From Taeniopygia guttata (Eukaryota > Chordata > Aves > Passeriformes > Estrildidae): a DNA stretch of 64,000 nucleotides. Below are positions 26,901-38,367 of the stretch, piece after piece. Position numbers and translations under genes: made by a program. Numbering within the stretch: the stretch's first letter is position 1; every line of letters begins with the position of its first letter. The notes below the pieces were generated by a model. That model was not told where the DNA came from, did no database searches, and worked only from the letters and a program-made list of their open reading frames with translations. Location: positions 6,255,001-6,319,000 of the forward strand of contig NC_133043.1 of NCBI RefSeq assembly GCF_048771995.1. The letters run 5' to 3'.

Positions 26901-27878
26901 CCCAAGGTCCTATGAGATGTCTTTTAACCAAATTGAGGAGAGAAACTTTTGGGCTTTTGTCCTTTTTAAGGAGACAAAGGGTAACTTGTCTACTCTGTCA
27001 ACAGGGGCACATTCCTACAAGTGAAGAAATGGAGACTCTTCCTGAGCACTGCAAACTGAGTGGAAAGGGGTACCCTGCCATGTTCCCAAAGTGTGAGGGG
27101 GAAATGGCCCTGGCTCTAGCACGCAGTATGAGAGAAAAGGGCACATAAATGCGGGAAAGCACACAGACATAGACACACTCACAGTCCCCATGCCACATAG
27201 ACACACTCACAGTCCCCACGCCACCCACACCTAGAGGAAACAAGGATACACATCCCCCCAAGCCTCCCTGGAAACCCCTAAAAGCTGTGGGGGAGCGAAA
27301 TAAAGATGCCCCAAAGCTCCCTGCAGAGCTGGACAATCCCAGCAATCCTCCAGCTTGACTCAGGGATGTCATGGGGACCTCCCCAACATATCCCGGGGCT
27401 GTAAGGGGACACCCAGCCGCACCCCCAGACACCAACCACACAGCCCAAGGAACACAACAGGGACCCCCCACCCCTTAGGGGACATTCAATGACATCCCCC
27501 TCCAGTGCCAGCCTGGGGTGCAACGGGGACCCCAACCCCAGGGACCCCTCCCTTCTGTTGGTGGGGCGTCCCTCACCTGTGGCCAGCCCCTCGGCGGTGG
27601 CGAGGTGCAGGACGGTGTCATCGCTGACGGGCCACTCGGGGGGCTCCAGGCTGATGGCTGCCAGCCCCCCCAGCTCGGCCAGCTCGCTGTGGATCTGGGG
27701 GCCCGAGGTGCAGTACTCCCAGCGGGCTCCCCGGTAGCCCAGCGCGTCCCCCACCCCGCTCAGCACCATCGCCGCCTCGTAGGTCTCCACCGAGGGCACC
27801 CTGAGGGGATAGAGGGTCCAGAGGGTGCCAGCGGCGGGGGAAGCCCCAGGGATCCCGGTGCACTCACGTCTCCTCCAT
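23977..27878 (-). CDS. ADP-ribosylarginine hydrolase-like protein (ARH1/ADPRH family)
   Basis: Enzymes of this family cut the N-glycosidic bond between ADP-ribose and arginine, using two magnesium ions. Seven exons in order are 27878-27868, 27800-27577, 26500-26402, 26333-26228, 25506-25427, 25356-25173 and 24349-23977. All have GT-AG borders and fitting phases, giving 1077 nt and 358 residues, against 357 for human ADPRH. Seen blocks are [20 protein letters not shown], the metal-binding [68 protein letters not shown] and the second metal site [12 protein letters not shown]. The SDDT and DSDS acidic residues are kept, so catalysis is likely, unlike in the pseudoenzyme ADPRHL1. The human ADPRH gene lies elsewhere (3q13), so this may be a lineage-specific paralogue. 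The first exon codes only MEE plus part of a codon. The stop overlaps a donor-like GGTGAGT. Confidence 0.9.
24350..24745. repeat. Minisatellite in the last intron of the ARH1-like gene, carrying copied splice acceptors
   Basis: Units are built from two blocks: GACACTGAGGTCACTGGG and either CCAGGTACCTCTGGAGACA or CACCTGCGGAGACATGG. The array begins exactly at the acceptor of the last exon (24349/24350). The GTACCT and CTGCGGAGACATGGGG parts are copies of the true intron/exon border, so on the minus strand about seven decoy acceptors, each followed by GTACCTGG or GTGTCC, precede the real one. Confidence 0.9.
25660..26075. repeat. CT-rich minisatellites in intron 4 of the ARH1-like gene
   Basis: Two arrays adjoin. 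The first (about 25670-25910) has a roughly 70-bp unit holding CCCCATGTTCTCTGTCC, CACCACATGTCCCCAAG and CTGTGTCCCTCTT, present about 2.5 times with two almost identical copies. The second (about 25980-26075) has a 30-bp unit of the type CATGTCCCTCTTACCCTACT, present about three times. Confidence 0.9.
26594..27019 (+). mobile_element. Solo LTR-like fossil, copy 2 (in ARH1-like intron 2)
   Basis: This is the sister copy of 15702-16186, in the same orientation. Flanks are AGTGGA (26588-26593) and AGTGAA (27020-27025), a target-site duplication with one difference. The two copies share most of their length with scattered differences and short length changes, so both are old, non-coding remnants. 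Confidence 0.65.
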
Positions 27879-28064
27879 GGTGAGCAGCTGGGAACGCCTG
27901 TCAGGCTCAGGGCATGCGGCCAGTGCTGGCCAGGCGCCCTTAAGGGGACCAGAACACTCCAGGGATGTGGGGTACAGGGCTGTGCCCCACAGCCAGAGGG
28001 AAAAAGCAGGGAGGGACCCCAGGGCCATCCTGCGTGGGGGAGGCAGAGGGAAAGAGAGGCTCCA
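27879..28064. promoter_or_regulatory. Probable promoter/5' UTR of the ARH1-like gene
   Basis: This is the short stretch upstream of the start codon of the ARH1-like gene, moderately GC-rich. No TATA box or clear factor site stands out. It passes directly into the 28.07 kb minisatellite. Confidence 0.3.
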
Positions 28065-28065
28065 G

Positions 28066-28735
28066 GGATCCAAATCTCTTTTCACAGACAAAGCTTTAAA
28101 CTGTGGCAACAAAGCATCCTTTGAGGACACAAAACCGAACTTCAGGGTTCAAACTGTTTTCAAAGCTCGATTTTTAGAGCCCCAAACCCCCTGTTTAAGA
28201 ACCAAACCTTCTTTTGGAGGGTCCAAAACCCTCTTTTACCACTAAAGTTTCCACTGGAGTGCCTGAAGCCCTCTAGTCAGTACCAAAGCTTCACTTCTTG
28301 GGGCCAGAGAGGATCACCTCCATTGCAGGGTCCACATGGTCATTTGTAGCATCTCACCTATTAATTTCTTTTATGCCTAAAGCCTCCAATTTAGGCCCAA
28401 AATGCTAATTTTTGGCTCCCAACCTCTCTTATATTAGCTGTTGCTTTTTTTAGGGCACAGAGTTTCATCTCTTGGATCAAAACCCTCGTTTATTGGACAG
28501 AAATCCTGCCTAGGCTACAAATCCACATTGCGAGGGTCCGAAACTTCATGTTTCTTTCCCAAGGTCTTAGTTCTGACTTCCTAATCAGCTCCTTTTAGGC
28601 TACAAAGTCTCATTTTTAGTGTCCAAAAAATGTTTCAGTTCTCAACTTCTCTTTTTTGTGAGTTCCAAGCGGGGCTTTTCCTCTCCAAAGCCTTCTTTTC
28701 AGGCAATTTGGCTCTTTTCCCAGTTAAAAAAAACC
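28066..28735 (+). repeat. Degenerate ~20-21-bp minisatellite, copy 1
   Basis: About thirty strongly diverged units follow one another with the consensus shape CAAAnCnTCnTTTTnAGGGTC. Each starts with CAAA or AAA and ends in a G/TCC-rich break. The first 200 bases are related base by base to 36270-36475, including AAGCATCCTTTGAG, GGGTCCAAAACCCTCTTTTA and the CTCTAGTCAG / TTCTAGTCAG block. It lies just upstream of the ARH1-like gene. Confidence 0.75.
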
Positions 28736-30543
28736 CAACCAAACAAACAAAAAAAACCCACCAACAACCAAACCTCTGTTCTTTCTTGCTTGATCACACT
28801 CTACAGAAATTAAAGTGCCACCTCAGACAGGGTTTGGTTCTGAAGGCAAGTTTACTGTCTGAATCATAACCTCCAGGTTGATGATCATGAAATAACAGAA
28901 TTCTCACGAATTAGTGAAACCAGGAGAGGCACCAACAAACCTTCCACACTGGGCTTCTGGAGGGCAGATTTTGACCTTTTCAAGAAGCTGATTTGGAAAG
29001 TTCCTCGGGAAGCAGCCCTTAAAAACAACAGGGTCCAGGAAGGATGGATGTACTTCAGGAAAGGAATCCTGAAGGCACAGCAGCAGGCTGTCCTGTGTGC
29101 TGGAAGATGAGCTGTTGGGGATCACAACCAGCAGGGAACTTCTGAGGGGACTCGTGTTCTTCATGTGCACGCCTCACTGTGGGCGAGTGAGCAGCTGGCA
29201 GAGCTGTGCAGGTTTCTGCAGTGTTTCTCTGAGTGTTTCCTTATTAGAGACTCAGAGGAGAGTCAGCGTGGTCTGCTGGTGCTCTTTGTGCAAGCTGCTC
29301 CCTACTAGAGACACTTTTGGTACTTCCTGCACTCCTCTTCTTCCTCTCTGGCATTGCAGGAGTCGATCACCTGCTCCTCCCTCCTCCAGGCTGACACTCT
29401 GTCCTTGTCACTGCTGGAGTGGCATGAGCCCCCTGACCCAAGCACCACTCCTGGTGTCCCCTGCTAGCTTGCTGAGCATCCTCTCTGCCCCAGCATCCCA
29501 AACAGGATCAGCCCCTGACCCTTGAGAGGTGCTGTTCATTCCTGACTCCATACTTGTGGTCCACCCTCAAGGCCTGGCTCTCCAGCCCTTTTCAGTCACT
29601 ATTGGCACATCCAGCCCACATCCCTTCCAGTGACTTAAACTTTATATTTAAAACAACAGATTGCTAGATGGGCACATGCAAGCACACAGCTCTCAAAATC
29701 CCATCACACAGACATCACACTGTGGGTATTTCCACCAACTGCCTCAAAACCTACAAAGGAGGAAACACCCTGTAAATTATTCATACAATGTCACAACCCA
29801 CCAGTCAGAGGCATGATGTTCACTGGAAATTGTCATCAGGCTCAACAAAGACACTGGATGATGTGTCATGGAATTCTTTATGTTTTGTTGTTGTCATAAC
29901 TCTGGCTACCAGCCAAATATTTAGGCCGAAATGATGCTGGCTAACAAACCCTTAAATTCTACATTAGGCTTCCGTGAGTGGTGGCTGACAAGCTGGTAAT
30001 TTCGTATAGTACATTTCAATAATTTCTCAACTCCCACCACAAGCTCCTCCAAAGTGCTGGCTAAAAAGGCACAGCACACTTCCACGAGCTCCCACAACAA
30101 ACTTCAGTCTGGAGCATGGGGTAGAATCATTGCCATGCTTTGCCCAGATGAAGCAAGGGAGGAGAGTAACAAAGACAGAAAAGGGAGAGAGGACAAAGCT
30201 TATCACCAGTCCATAGATTCCCTGTTGGTTCTAGTGTGGATGGTCTGGAGCAGGGATTGCAAGACAAAAAAAAAGCCAGAGAAAAAGAGGAAAAAGAGCC
30301 AGGGGGCCAATTGGCTTCTTTTTGTAGTTGATTTGGTGCCTACCTCTGACACAGACTAATTTTTTTGTGCTGTTTTCTTCATGCATGCTCTTTTGGGCCT
30401 CTTCTGGGAAGTGAGTATGAGTGTCAAAGCAGAGCAGGAATTTTCTTCAGCAGTCTTCTCCAACAACCTTTCCTATTGTAATAATCAGAATGTTTGAGAC
30501 AAAACATACTTAGATCTGGTCCTCCACAGGCCAACAAGGGGTT
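28736..30543. other. Intergenic gap between the ARH1-like gene and the USP42-like gene
   Basis: Only short open frames are seen, plus an A/C-rich run near 28724-28770. I recognise no exon or repeat family here. The left part follows the minisatellite; the right part should include the 3' UTR of the USP42-like gene, though no AATAAA was found close to its stop. Confidence 0.4.
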
Positions 30544-33500
30544 TTAATTCTGGCTTTGGCTTTTCTGCCTGCTGGTTCCAAACAAGTGGGTTTTTGTTTG
30601 TTTCAGATGCTGGGCTGCTGCATCATCCAGGCTGTTTGTCTGACATGCATCTCTGGGATGCTCAGACCTCCACACCGACAGGTAAGAGTTTGTGATCTCC
30701 ACAGCCTGGCTCCAGGGACTGTAGTCCTGCCATGAGGACCTGCCCAGCTCTCTTTGTACTGTCAAGGTTTGCACCCAAGCCAGGCTTGGTGCAGGCACCT
30801 GCTGGCAGATCCTGTCAGCGAGCCCTGGAGCTGTGGCATTCCTGGGAGCGTGGTCAAGTCCTAAATGACTGCTTCTCTTCCTCCTCCTTCCTGTTAAAGT
30901 GCCGTAGTTGGTGCTGTTGATGATCCAGCTGCAGAGGTCATCGCCCCACAGTGGGGATCTGCTCCGGGCTCTCTCCCTGGCATGGTTCCTCTGACTGTGC
31001 ATCACCTTCATCCTGCCAGGCAGATCCTGTGGTGCTGAGGAACCTCCCTGCTGGTGGCTGGCCCCTCCCTCACCAAGCATGCCATGGGAATATGGTGGTG
31101 CTGGTGAGGAAGCCATAATTTCTCTTATTTTCGAATCCGAACACCTGGAGGAAAAAAAGAGTTATCCCTGCTTCAGGCATTCCTTGTAGATTCCTCTGGG
31201 ATTTAGTGATTTTCTTGGAGCAACAGAGAGATTTCACCAAGGGTACCAGTGGTGAGTTTAATTAAAGTCTTCCCACCAGGTCTGCCACTGTCAGAGCAAG
31301 TCCTCATCTTTTTACCCCCTATGGCCTCCACTTCACATAATCCTAGAATTTGGATGAAAGAAATCTCATTCCAACCCCCATGCCATGGGCAGGGACACCT
31401 TTCACTATCCCAGGTTGCTCCAAGCCCTGTCCAGCCTGGCCTTGGACACTTCCAGGGATCCAGGGGCAGCCACAGCTTCTCTGGACATCCTGTGCCAGGG
31501 CCTCACCAGCCTCACAGGGAAGAATTTCTGCCCAATATCTAAACTAAATCTTCCCTCTTTCACTTCAAAATAATTTCCCCTTCCTCCATCACTACACTCC
31601 CTGACAAGGAGTCTCTCCCTATCTTTCCTAGGGGATCCCTTTAAGTCCTCTTCTCTACATGAGCCATCTTCCGAGAGCAGACCAGAGGCAGTTTACACAG
31701 GGCAGCACCCTAAAGCCTGTCAGGGAAAGAGGAGGACTGGAGTGGGATATTTCCAAAGTGACAGCATTGGAGGGTGCAGGAAGGAATTGTCTTCTATGGC
31801 AGAAACACTCAGGAGGATGAGAAGACAAACAGCTAATTCAGGATAAGGAAACATTTTCTTACCACATGATCCTGGTTCTCACCTGGCATAAAACAGCAAG
31901 TAGGCTTGCTGCCCTAGAACTGTGTGGATGTCACAATTATCCACAGACTCATCGTCCATCCTGTACCACAGCCCATTGCTGGCCTGCAAAGAAAGGCACC
32001 CAGCTCTGGAGAGGAACTGCAGGGTTTCTTCATGCCTCCGTTGGTCAGAAATGACACAGATAAATGAGTGGCATACATGCATTTTCAGAAGGCTAACAAC
32101 AATTTTATGAGGAACCCATTCCTTTTTATACTCCAGTTCACTACTGGTGGACCCGATTGGTCCTTTAATTAAAACACTGCCACTGCCACCATTGGCTTAT
32201 TAAGAAACCACCCTTTGGTGAACAACCTTATGAGGAAAACAGCTGATTACAAACAACACCTGTGGATTGTTTCCCTTTTGTATCATGGTTTCTCTCCAGC
32301 TCCCTAAAGCCTCCCAGACCAACTCACGGGAAAGCTTATCTAGCTTTCTCTCTCTGACCAGACTGTCACATCCACATCTCCACAACACCAAAGGCAGAAA
32401 ACTGCCAGACCAGGAGTACACAAAAACAAATCCAATTGAGCCCCGAAGGAGACCTTCTCCCCCAAAACCTTGGCTGCCAGCAACACTTCTGGGAAAGTTT
32501 GTGTTTCCCAGCACACATTTCTCCCTGTCAGGAGGGAAGTTGCTCTTTACCTTTGCATAGCACAAAAAGTGTCCTTCGAGACAGGTGTCCCCACTGTGAA
32601 CCACGATGGCATATAGGGAGCAGAGGAGGGGTTCTCCAGCTGTGTCAGACATGTATGGCCGAAGATCCAAGTACTCAGGATACTCCACAAACTACAGAGA
32701 CACCAAAAGGGCTCAGGAAGGATCCTCAGCTATGACATTAAATAGCATTCAGCATGTCGTGGCTTGGGTGGCAGGAAACTGCTCTGACAGAGATGCTTTG
32801 GCTGAGAACAGAGTCCTGCCTCATCTTTTAATGGGAATTCTCCTCTCCCCAGAAGGGAACGCAAAAATCCCAATGTGAGCATCTTGTGACAGAGCTTTGG
32901 GGAATCTTCTGCTTTGGAAAGAGAAAGTTGCACTCCCCTTGCATGCACACCTTGTTGATCTTTGTGCCAGTCCACTGGTCAGCCCTTTCCAGACACAGCG
33001 TGAGGACTCGGGGTGCATGGTGGACTGTGACCTTCTTGGAGGCAGCAGCTTTCTTCTTACACCTTGAAAGCAAGCACACAGCCAAGTGCTGAAATGCACC
33101 CTGCCTTCCCCCAAGAAGGCTGGGCAACCTTTCCCCCATCTCACACATCCTTATGCTACTTTAAGGTTATTCAGAGGCATATTAAAAAAGTTGTGTCTTG
33201 TTATTGTACGTGAAACCTCCTTGAGAAGATGAGTTCAGTGCCACACAGCCCCTCATGCAGGATTGCTGTTATTATGTCGTGTGGAAACATCTTACTTGCT
33301 ACATCTGAAGCACCCTTTCTGATCCAGCTGCTTGGGTGTCACACAGTCCTCCAGAACTGTGGTGAGGGACGAGGCTGCCTGGAGGAGAGAGAAAGGAGCT
33401 GGAGGAAAGGCTCTCACCCAAACACTTCCCAGGAGCTGAGAAGAAGCCCGAGGCAGCTGATGCTGAGGAGAGCCAGCATCACCCCAGAAGGAGGCAGAAG

Positions 33501-35280
33501 GAGGGTGTGTGTGATGCTGAACATCTCCCTCGTGTCCCAGGGGCTCCCAGAGTCATCAAGAGCTCTCTCTGCATTGGCACCGCGCAGTTCAGCTACCAAA
33601 GGCATGCAGGGGCATCAGCAGTGAAAGCTGGTCCTGGGAGCCAGGTGGGTATTGAGGGAGGGCAAAGGAAGGAGCAGGAGAGTGTGGCAAGGCTGCAGAG
33701 GGGGTAATGATTGCTAGTCCAGCCCAAAGCCAGCAGCAGGGCAGAGCAGTGCCATGGCCTCTGCAGGAGGGCACTGAGGACTCTGTGCTTTCCCCCTCCC
33801 ACTCACCACCAAGCCCCCTTGTGCTCGCAGCATAGGTTTTTAAGACAAGTGCTTTGGTGCTGGAAAGCTACAGGGGCCTTGGGATGTCTTGAAGCTCAGT
33901 TGCAAACCTCTTACTTTGATATCCAAAGAGACATCCAGGAAGGCCTTGTAGGAATCCACAACTGCTTGGCAGCTCAAGCACGTGACTGGAAGGAAAATCA
34001 AAATGCTGAGTGAAATTAATTGACTGTGCTGGTTTATGCTGGTGGGTTCTCCCACACCAGCCATCACAGGACCAGCTGCTTGTCAGAGGTGGACAGAAGG
34101 GCACAGACAAGCCAAGCAAAGCAGCACTTGTGGAAACCTACCTCTAGATTTCATGAAGCCCCGGAATATTTGATGGACAATGGTAGTTTCTTGTGAAGAG
34201 ACGTCCAAGCTGGAAATAAATGGCAAGGCAGAGAGTTACCTCCTCCAAGGGTTTAGCACTGAAAGGTCTGGATGTCAGTTTTCCTTGATGGGAGCACACC
34301 AAGGAGTCCAGTGGGTTTGGGAAGATTGAAATTGCAATTTGCTTGTGCTTACTTGCAGCTCAGACAAGCTCTGTGCATGGCATCGAGCGTGCGGCGTAAG
34401 AACTTGTAGGCGTTTTCCTGCCTGTCATACTCAAACTCTTCTCCTATGACTAAGAAAGAATTTATTAGCTCTCCCCTGGAAGAAGGGAAGACAAAGAAGA
34501 AAAGCTGCCAGAATGCCTGAGACAACTTACATTTGAGGTCTCTGAGGACAGCTCCAGGCAGAACGGCACTGGCTGAGGAACTCAGGACCTTCCTGACGTG
34601 AGCTTCCATGGTGCACATCATGCAGAAGCCTTGCTGCTGGCCTGAAGAGGGGAGGGAGCAAGGAAGGGAGGGACAGAAGCTTCTCAGGGTGACAAAACAT
34701 CTCAGTTTCTTGGGAAACCTAGTGGAGATCTTGAAGTTCTAAGAACAGTCTCTGCTTCATTACTCCCAAACTGCCAGTGTCTCAGCAAGCCCAGGGCATT
34801 TGAGTGCGCAGAAAATATACTTCAGAGGGAGGCTGAACTCCAGAAGTGTTCTGTGCAATAAGCCAAGACAGTTCAACCGGCAGGGGTAGAAACTTGGGCC
34901 TAGAAAGAAGTGTTCTGGAGTGCACCTTGATAGGACAAGCCTCTTTTAGCTGATGCTCAAAGAACATAAGCTCATGGGGCCAACAAAGAAGGGCTGCTGT
35001 TCTCCTAAACCTGATTCCAGGTTCTGGGAATCCTTGGGATGTGGCCAAGAGATTTCCAAGGTGATGTTCCTAAAGCACTCACAGGACAGGCTGTGCTCGT
35101 AAGAGAGCAGGTAGTTGGCCAGAGGGGGTGTGTACGTCAGGCACTGCAGGATAGCATTGATGTAGCAAGTATTGCCCAGGTTGAAGAGTCCTGCTCCAGG
35201 TCGCTGTCTTTGCTGCCAGTCCATGGAAATCTTCTCTGGGGAAGAAATCCTTTGTGGCAGAGCCATTCCCTCAGCAATGT
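30544..35280 (-). CDS. USP42-like ubiquitin carboxyl-terminal hydrolase, short form
   Basis: This is a C19-family cysteine protease predicted to remove ubiquitin. Ten coding exons with fitting phases are 35280-35083, 34641-34531, 34449-34353, 34209-34142, 33985-33915, 33378-33296, 33062-32951, 32691-32551, 31983-31883 and 31144-30544. From the in-frame ATG at 35266 ([19 protein letters not shown]) they give 522 residues; the exon starts upstream of it in mid-codon, so further N-terminal exons may exist. The Cys box is [20 protein letters not shown], the His box [20 protein letters not shown], so the triad seems kept. Zinc-ribbon pairs CLSC and CFRCSKC are present. The usual QEDAHEFL is QENAYKFL here. 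Matches such as GFCMMCTME and [12 protein letters not shown] point to USP42 rather than USP36. The last exon adds about 200 residues of unfamiliar, partly Arg/Ser-rich tail, against a far longer tail in USP42 (over 1200 residues). Confidence 0.88.
31335..31660 (-). mobile_element. CR1 LINE 3' part
   Basis: This is reverse-complement CR1 sequence inside the last intron of the USP42-like gene: AGGTTGCTCCAAGCCCTGTC, CAGCCTGGCCTTGGACACTT, CCAGGGATCCAGGGGCAGCC, then a block GAATTTCTGCCCAATATCTA. The far end fades near 31660. Confidence 0.85.
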
Positions 35281-36240
35281 CTGCAGGGAAACGACATTTG
35301 AAAAGAGATGAGACAATGTTGTTACTTAAAACCATATTCAAATGTTGAGTTGCCTACAGGAGCACCAAGGACAACAGCTCGAGTCACCAACTCAAACACT
35401 GGGGAAAGCCTAACACCCTGCTGACATCTACTGGTAGGGAAGCAGTTTTGGAAAACTGTCTGTTCCCCTGTGTACTCTGCCAAAAATCCGACAAAATTGG
35501 ATTTCTGGGCCTCAGGCCACCTTCCTTTCCCTCTGTGAGTCTTCCCAGGACTCACAGGAGCTGTTCCACCTTGCAGCCCTCACTCCTCTTGGAAACAGAA
35601 GGGAAATCTTCGGATGACGAAGCTCCAGAAAGATCTCCTCCAAAAAGATCAGCTCAGCACCAATCCCATCACTTGAAGGGAAAGGAAATAATTGTAGCTC
35701 AACAAAATTATTTAGAAACCCCAAACATCACCCACAAAGCACCTTCAGCTATCAAAAAAATTTTGGTGCTGCTCGTAGCTGTTGTCAGGGAAGAAGACTG
35801 CTTGGAAAAAGGCAGGCCTGCAGTGGAAGGAGCCAAGATATCCTGAAGGCCATCTCAGCCCGGCTGGCTTTAGGTGGCTCTCTCCTCAGGATGTCAACAT
35901 TTGGGCAGGTGAGATCACAATTGCTGGACCAGTGGATCAGTGCCCTATCTCTGCCTCTTTGTGACATGAGGCCACACGGGGCCATGTCCCTTTGAGGCCA
36001 CAGAATTCCCTGGCTGTCACAGCCCAGGCACCTCTCCAAGTCCCTGGGCCAGGTGCTGTGGACAAGGGGCTCTGTCTGTCAGCAGAGCTCCTGCCTCTGC
36101 CACGAGCTCCGGCAGCCAGAGGAGTCAAAAGCTGCTGAGGGCTGCACGTGAGTCCGGTCACAGTTTAGGTTGTCACACTTGGACTGCTGGGGGTTTCTGT
36201 TCCACTCTTCCCAGCTTCTTCCAGGCTTTTAAGCCCTTTA
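35281..36240. other. Upstream of the USP42-like gene, no exon recognised
   Basis: An upstream exon with the USP42-type N-terminus should lie here or beyond. No open frame resembles it. Several 60-130-codon open frames look random. Confidence 0.35.
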
Positions 36241-36269
36241 AGATCCTTTCTAAGGAGGAAAATCCTTCA

Positions 36270-36475
36270 GTTGTGGCAGTGAAGCATCCTTTGAGTGCAC
36301 AAAACCTAACTTCAAGGCCCTCATTTTCATTTCCAAAGGACCATTTTTAATTCTCACAGAGCCAGTTTGAAGACCCAAAGTCCCTTTGAGAGGGTCCAAA
36401 ACCCTCTTTTACAGCTCAAAGGTTCCACCAGGATGCCTAAAGCCTTCTAGTCAGCATCAAAGCTGACTAGACATT
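36270..36475 (+). repeat. Degenerate ~20-bp minisatellite, copy 2
   Basis: Related to 28090-28295 in the same orientation and unit order. It is shorter and lies on the other side of the USP42-like gene, 8.2 kb away. Confidence 0.7.
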
Positions 36476-36922
36476 GACATTGATGATCAAGTCCAGAAGG
36501 GAACCAGTAGCTTCAGCTTAAGTTTTTAGAGTGAAAAAATTTCTTGGCACAAATTAATTCCTGTTGCCCTTTGGGTGTGATGTAAATAAGACTTTGTACG
36601 TGGAAGGGGAAGGTCAGTGGAAACTTTCAGTCCTGACACAGCTGATTTGAGAGCAGGGATGTTTGCAGCTTGGCTGTGAGTTTGCGGTAATTTTGAGCTG
36701 GGTTTGGAGTGTTTCCTTATTTTGCAAGTTGTTTTTTTTTTTTCTGGGCTTTCTGGGCTTTTCCCAGCCCCATTCGTGTGGGAGCAGTCCGTGTGAGAGC
36801 TCCCTTGTGGATCCTGCCTCTTGCAGACTGGAAGAACATGATCCTGCACAGGGCTGGGAAGGAAGATAAACCATCTCCTTGTTGGTTCTGCAATTTATAG
36901 GCTGCAAAACAAAATTGAATTC

Positions 36923-37540
36923 TGTCAGAATCTGAGGTATTGATGATTCTGAGATTGTAGAAAGTCTCTGTCTGTCAGCCCCGTTGCCAAAGCAGAAGCC
37001 ATAATTGGTCTGTGCTGGTTTCAAGGTTGTTTATTCTGTTTATCTCTAACATGTTCTGCTGCCCTGCCGCAGCTCTGTCCTGCAGGGCAGCGTGTGGGGC
37101 TCTGCCCTCAGTGGGATGTTACAAACATTAAATACCACAAACTACCTGTGCTGGATTTACAATAACGTGCCAATATCTGTCACCTACGTTGGACAGTGTG
37201 TCCCCAGCCTGAACCAACAGAAAAATGCCAACACCACAGTGAAACATGGAGGGCAGGAAGAAGGAGAAAAAGGACAAGGCACACCCAATTTCCTCCATCT
37301 TGTCCCCTTTGGACCCCTCATCTAGAATCCTAAAATTTTACTTTTGCACACGTGCCACACTTAATTATTACTTATATCAAACACTCAGAGCTGATAATTC
37401 ATCCTGTAAGATTGCAAACTCTTTTCCATGGACAGAGATCACAGACAGTGTCTCTGGGGGCTCTGTCCAGGGGGGTTCCTGACCCCTGCCAGGGTCCCAG
37501 ACCTGCCAGGGCACCCAGAGGGAAGCTCTGGATTCCCACA
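36923..37540 (+). mobile_element. Solo LTR, complete, with perfect 6-bp target duplication
   Basis: The element starts TGTCAGAATCTG and ends GATTCCCACA, and is flanked by GAATTC on both sides (36917-36922 and 37541-37546). It is 618 bp with no internal coding region, so it is a solo LTR left by recombination of an endogenous retrovirus. A 6-bp duplication fits ERVK-type elements. Related partial copies lie at 52678-53109 (inverted) and 62131-62391. The intact ends suggest a moderately young fossil. Confidence 0.85.
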
Positions 37541-37546
37541 GAATTC

Positions 37547-38365
37547 CAGCACTGCCTCTTTCTCCTAGAACATTTCGTGCGGGACCGGCTGTTGGACGTT
37601 CTTAGTTTGGTGAGACTGAAAACGCCTGAAGGTTCTCGGAGCTGTGCAGGACAGAAAAGCGCTTGGGTTTATTCCTGGGCACTGTCAGAGCTCACCACAA
37701 CAACCACACGATAGCGCTGCCGACTCGTGAAAGGAGGAAAGGCACCGAGAGCAGCTGGGAACCAGCCCGGGGACAGAGCTGGATGTGTCCCTGCTCTCAA
37801 ATAACCTTTGTCAGGACAGCAAGTTTTCACTGACCTTCCCCTTATTTACAACACACCCAAAGGGTGTGACACAGCATGGATTCCTTGGCTCCAAGAAGTC
37901 TTTTCACTCTCGCAGAGTCTGCCTACAAACTTGAAAACATTCAGCAAAAACAGAGCTCACGAAAGTGCTGCCTACAGCTTCAGCTGCACCCATCGAACCA
38001 CCCTGGTGTGTTCACTTTCCTTCTCAGCGCTGTGTCCTGTCGTAATCCTTCAGTCTGACACAGTCAGGATCCAAAGAGAACAGCACCAGGCACTGCTCAC
38101 ACACTAAAGGGACCAGGACTAAAAGCTCAACAGCCTGGAGTTTGCATTCCCACCATAACACTTCAACAGCTCTAGCCCATAGAGCTCCCTGCTAGGAAAA
38201 GCAATTAAATTCACCAAGGACCACCCAATGCGTGGAATCCAAACTGGTTTCTTTGCTGAAGAGAGGAACTGTAAGAAGAAATGGGATTCCCTCCTCCAAA
38301 ATAGAAAACATCTGGGGATTGAGCCCATAAAAAGGTGGCAGAACGCTGTTACTGGGCTTTAGCTG
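37547..38365. other. Intergenic DNA, nothing recognised
   Basis: Short open frames without family resemblance. No repeat family or RNA gene was seen. Confidence 0.35.
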
Positions 38366-38367
38366 CC

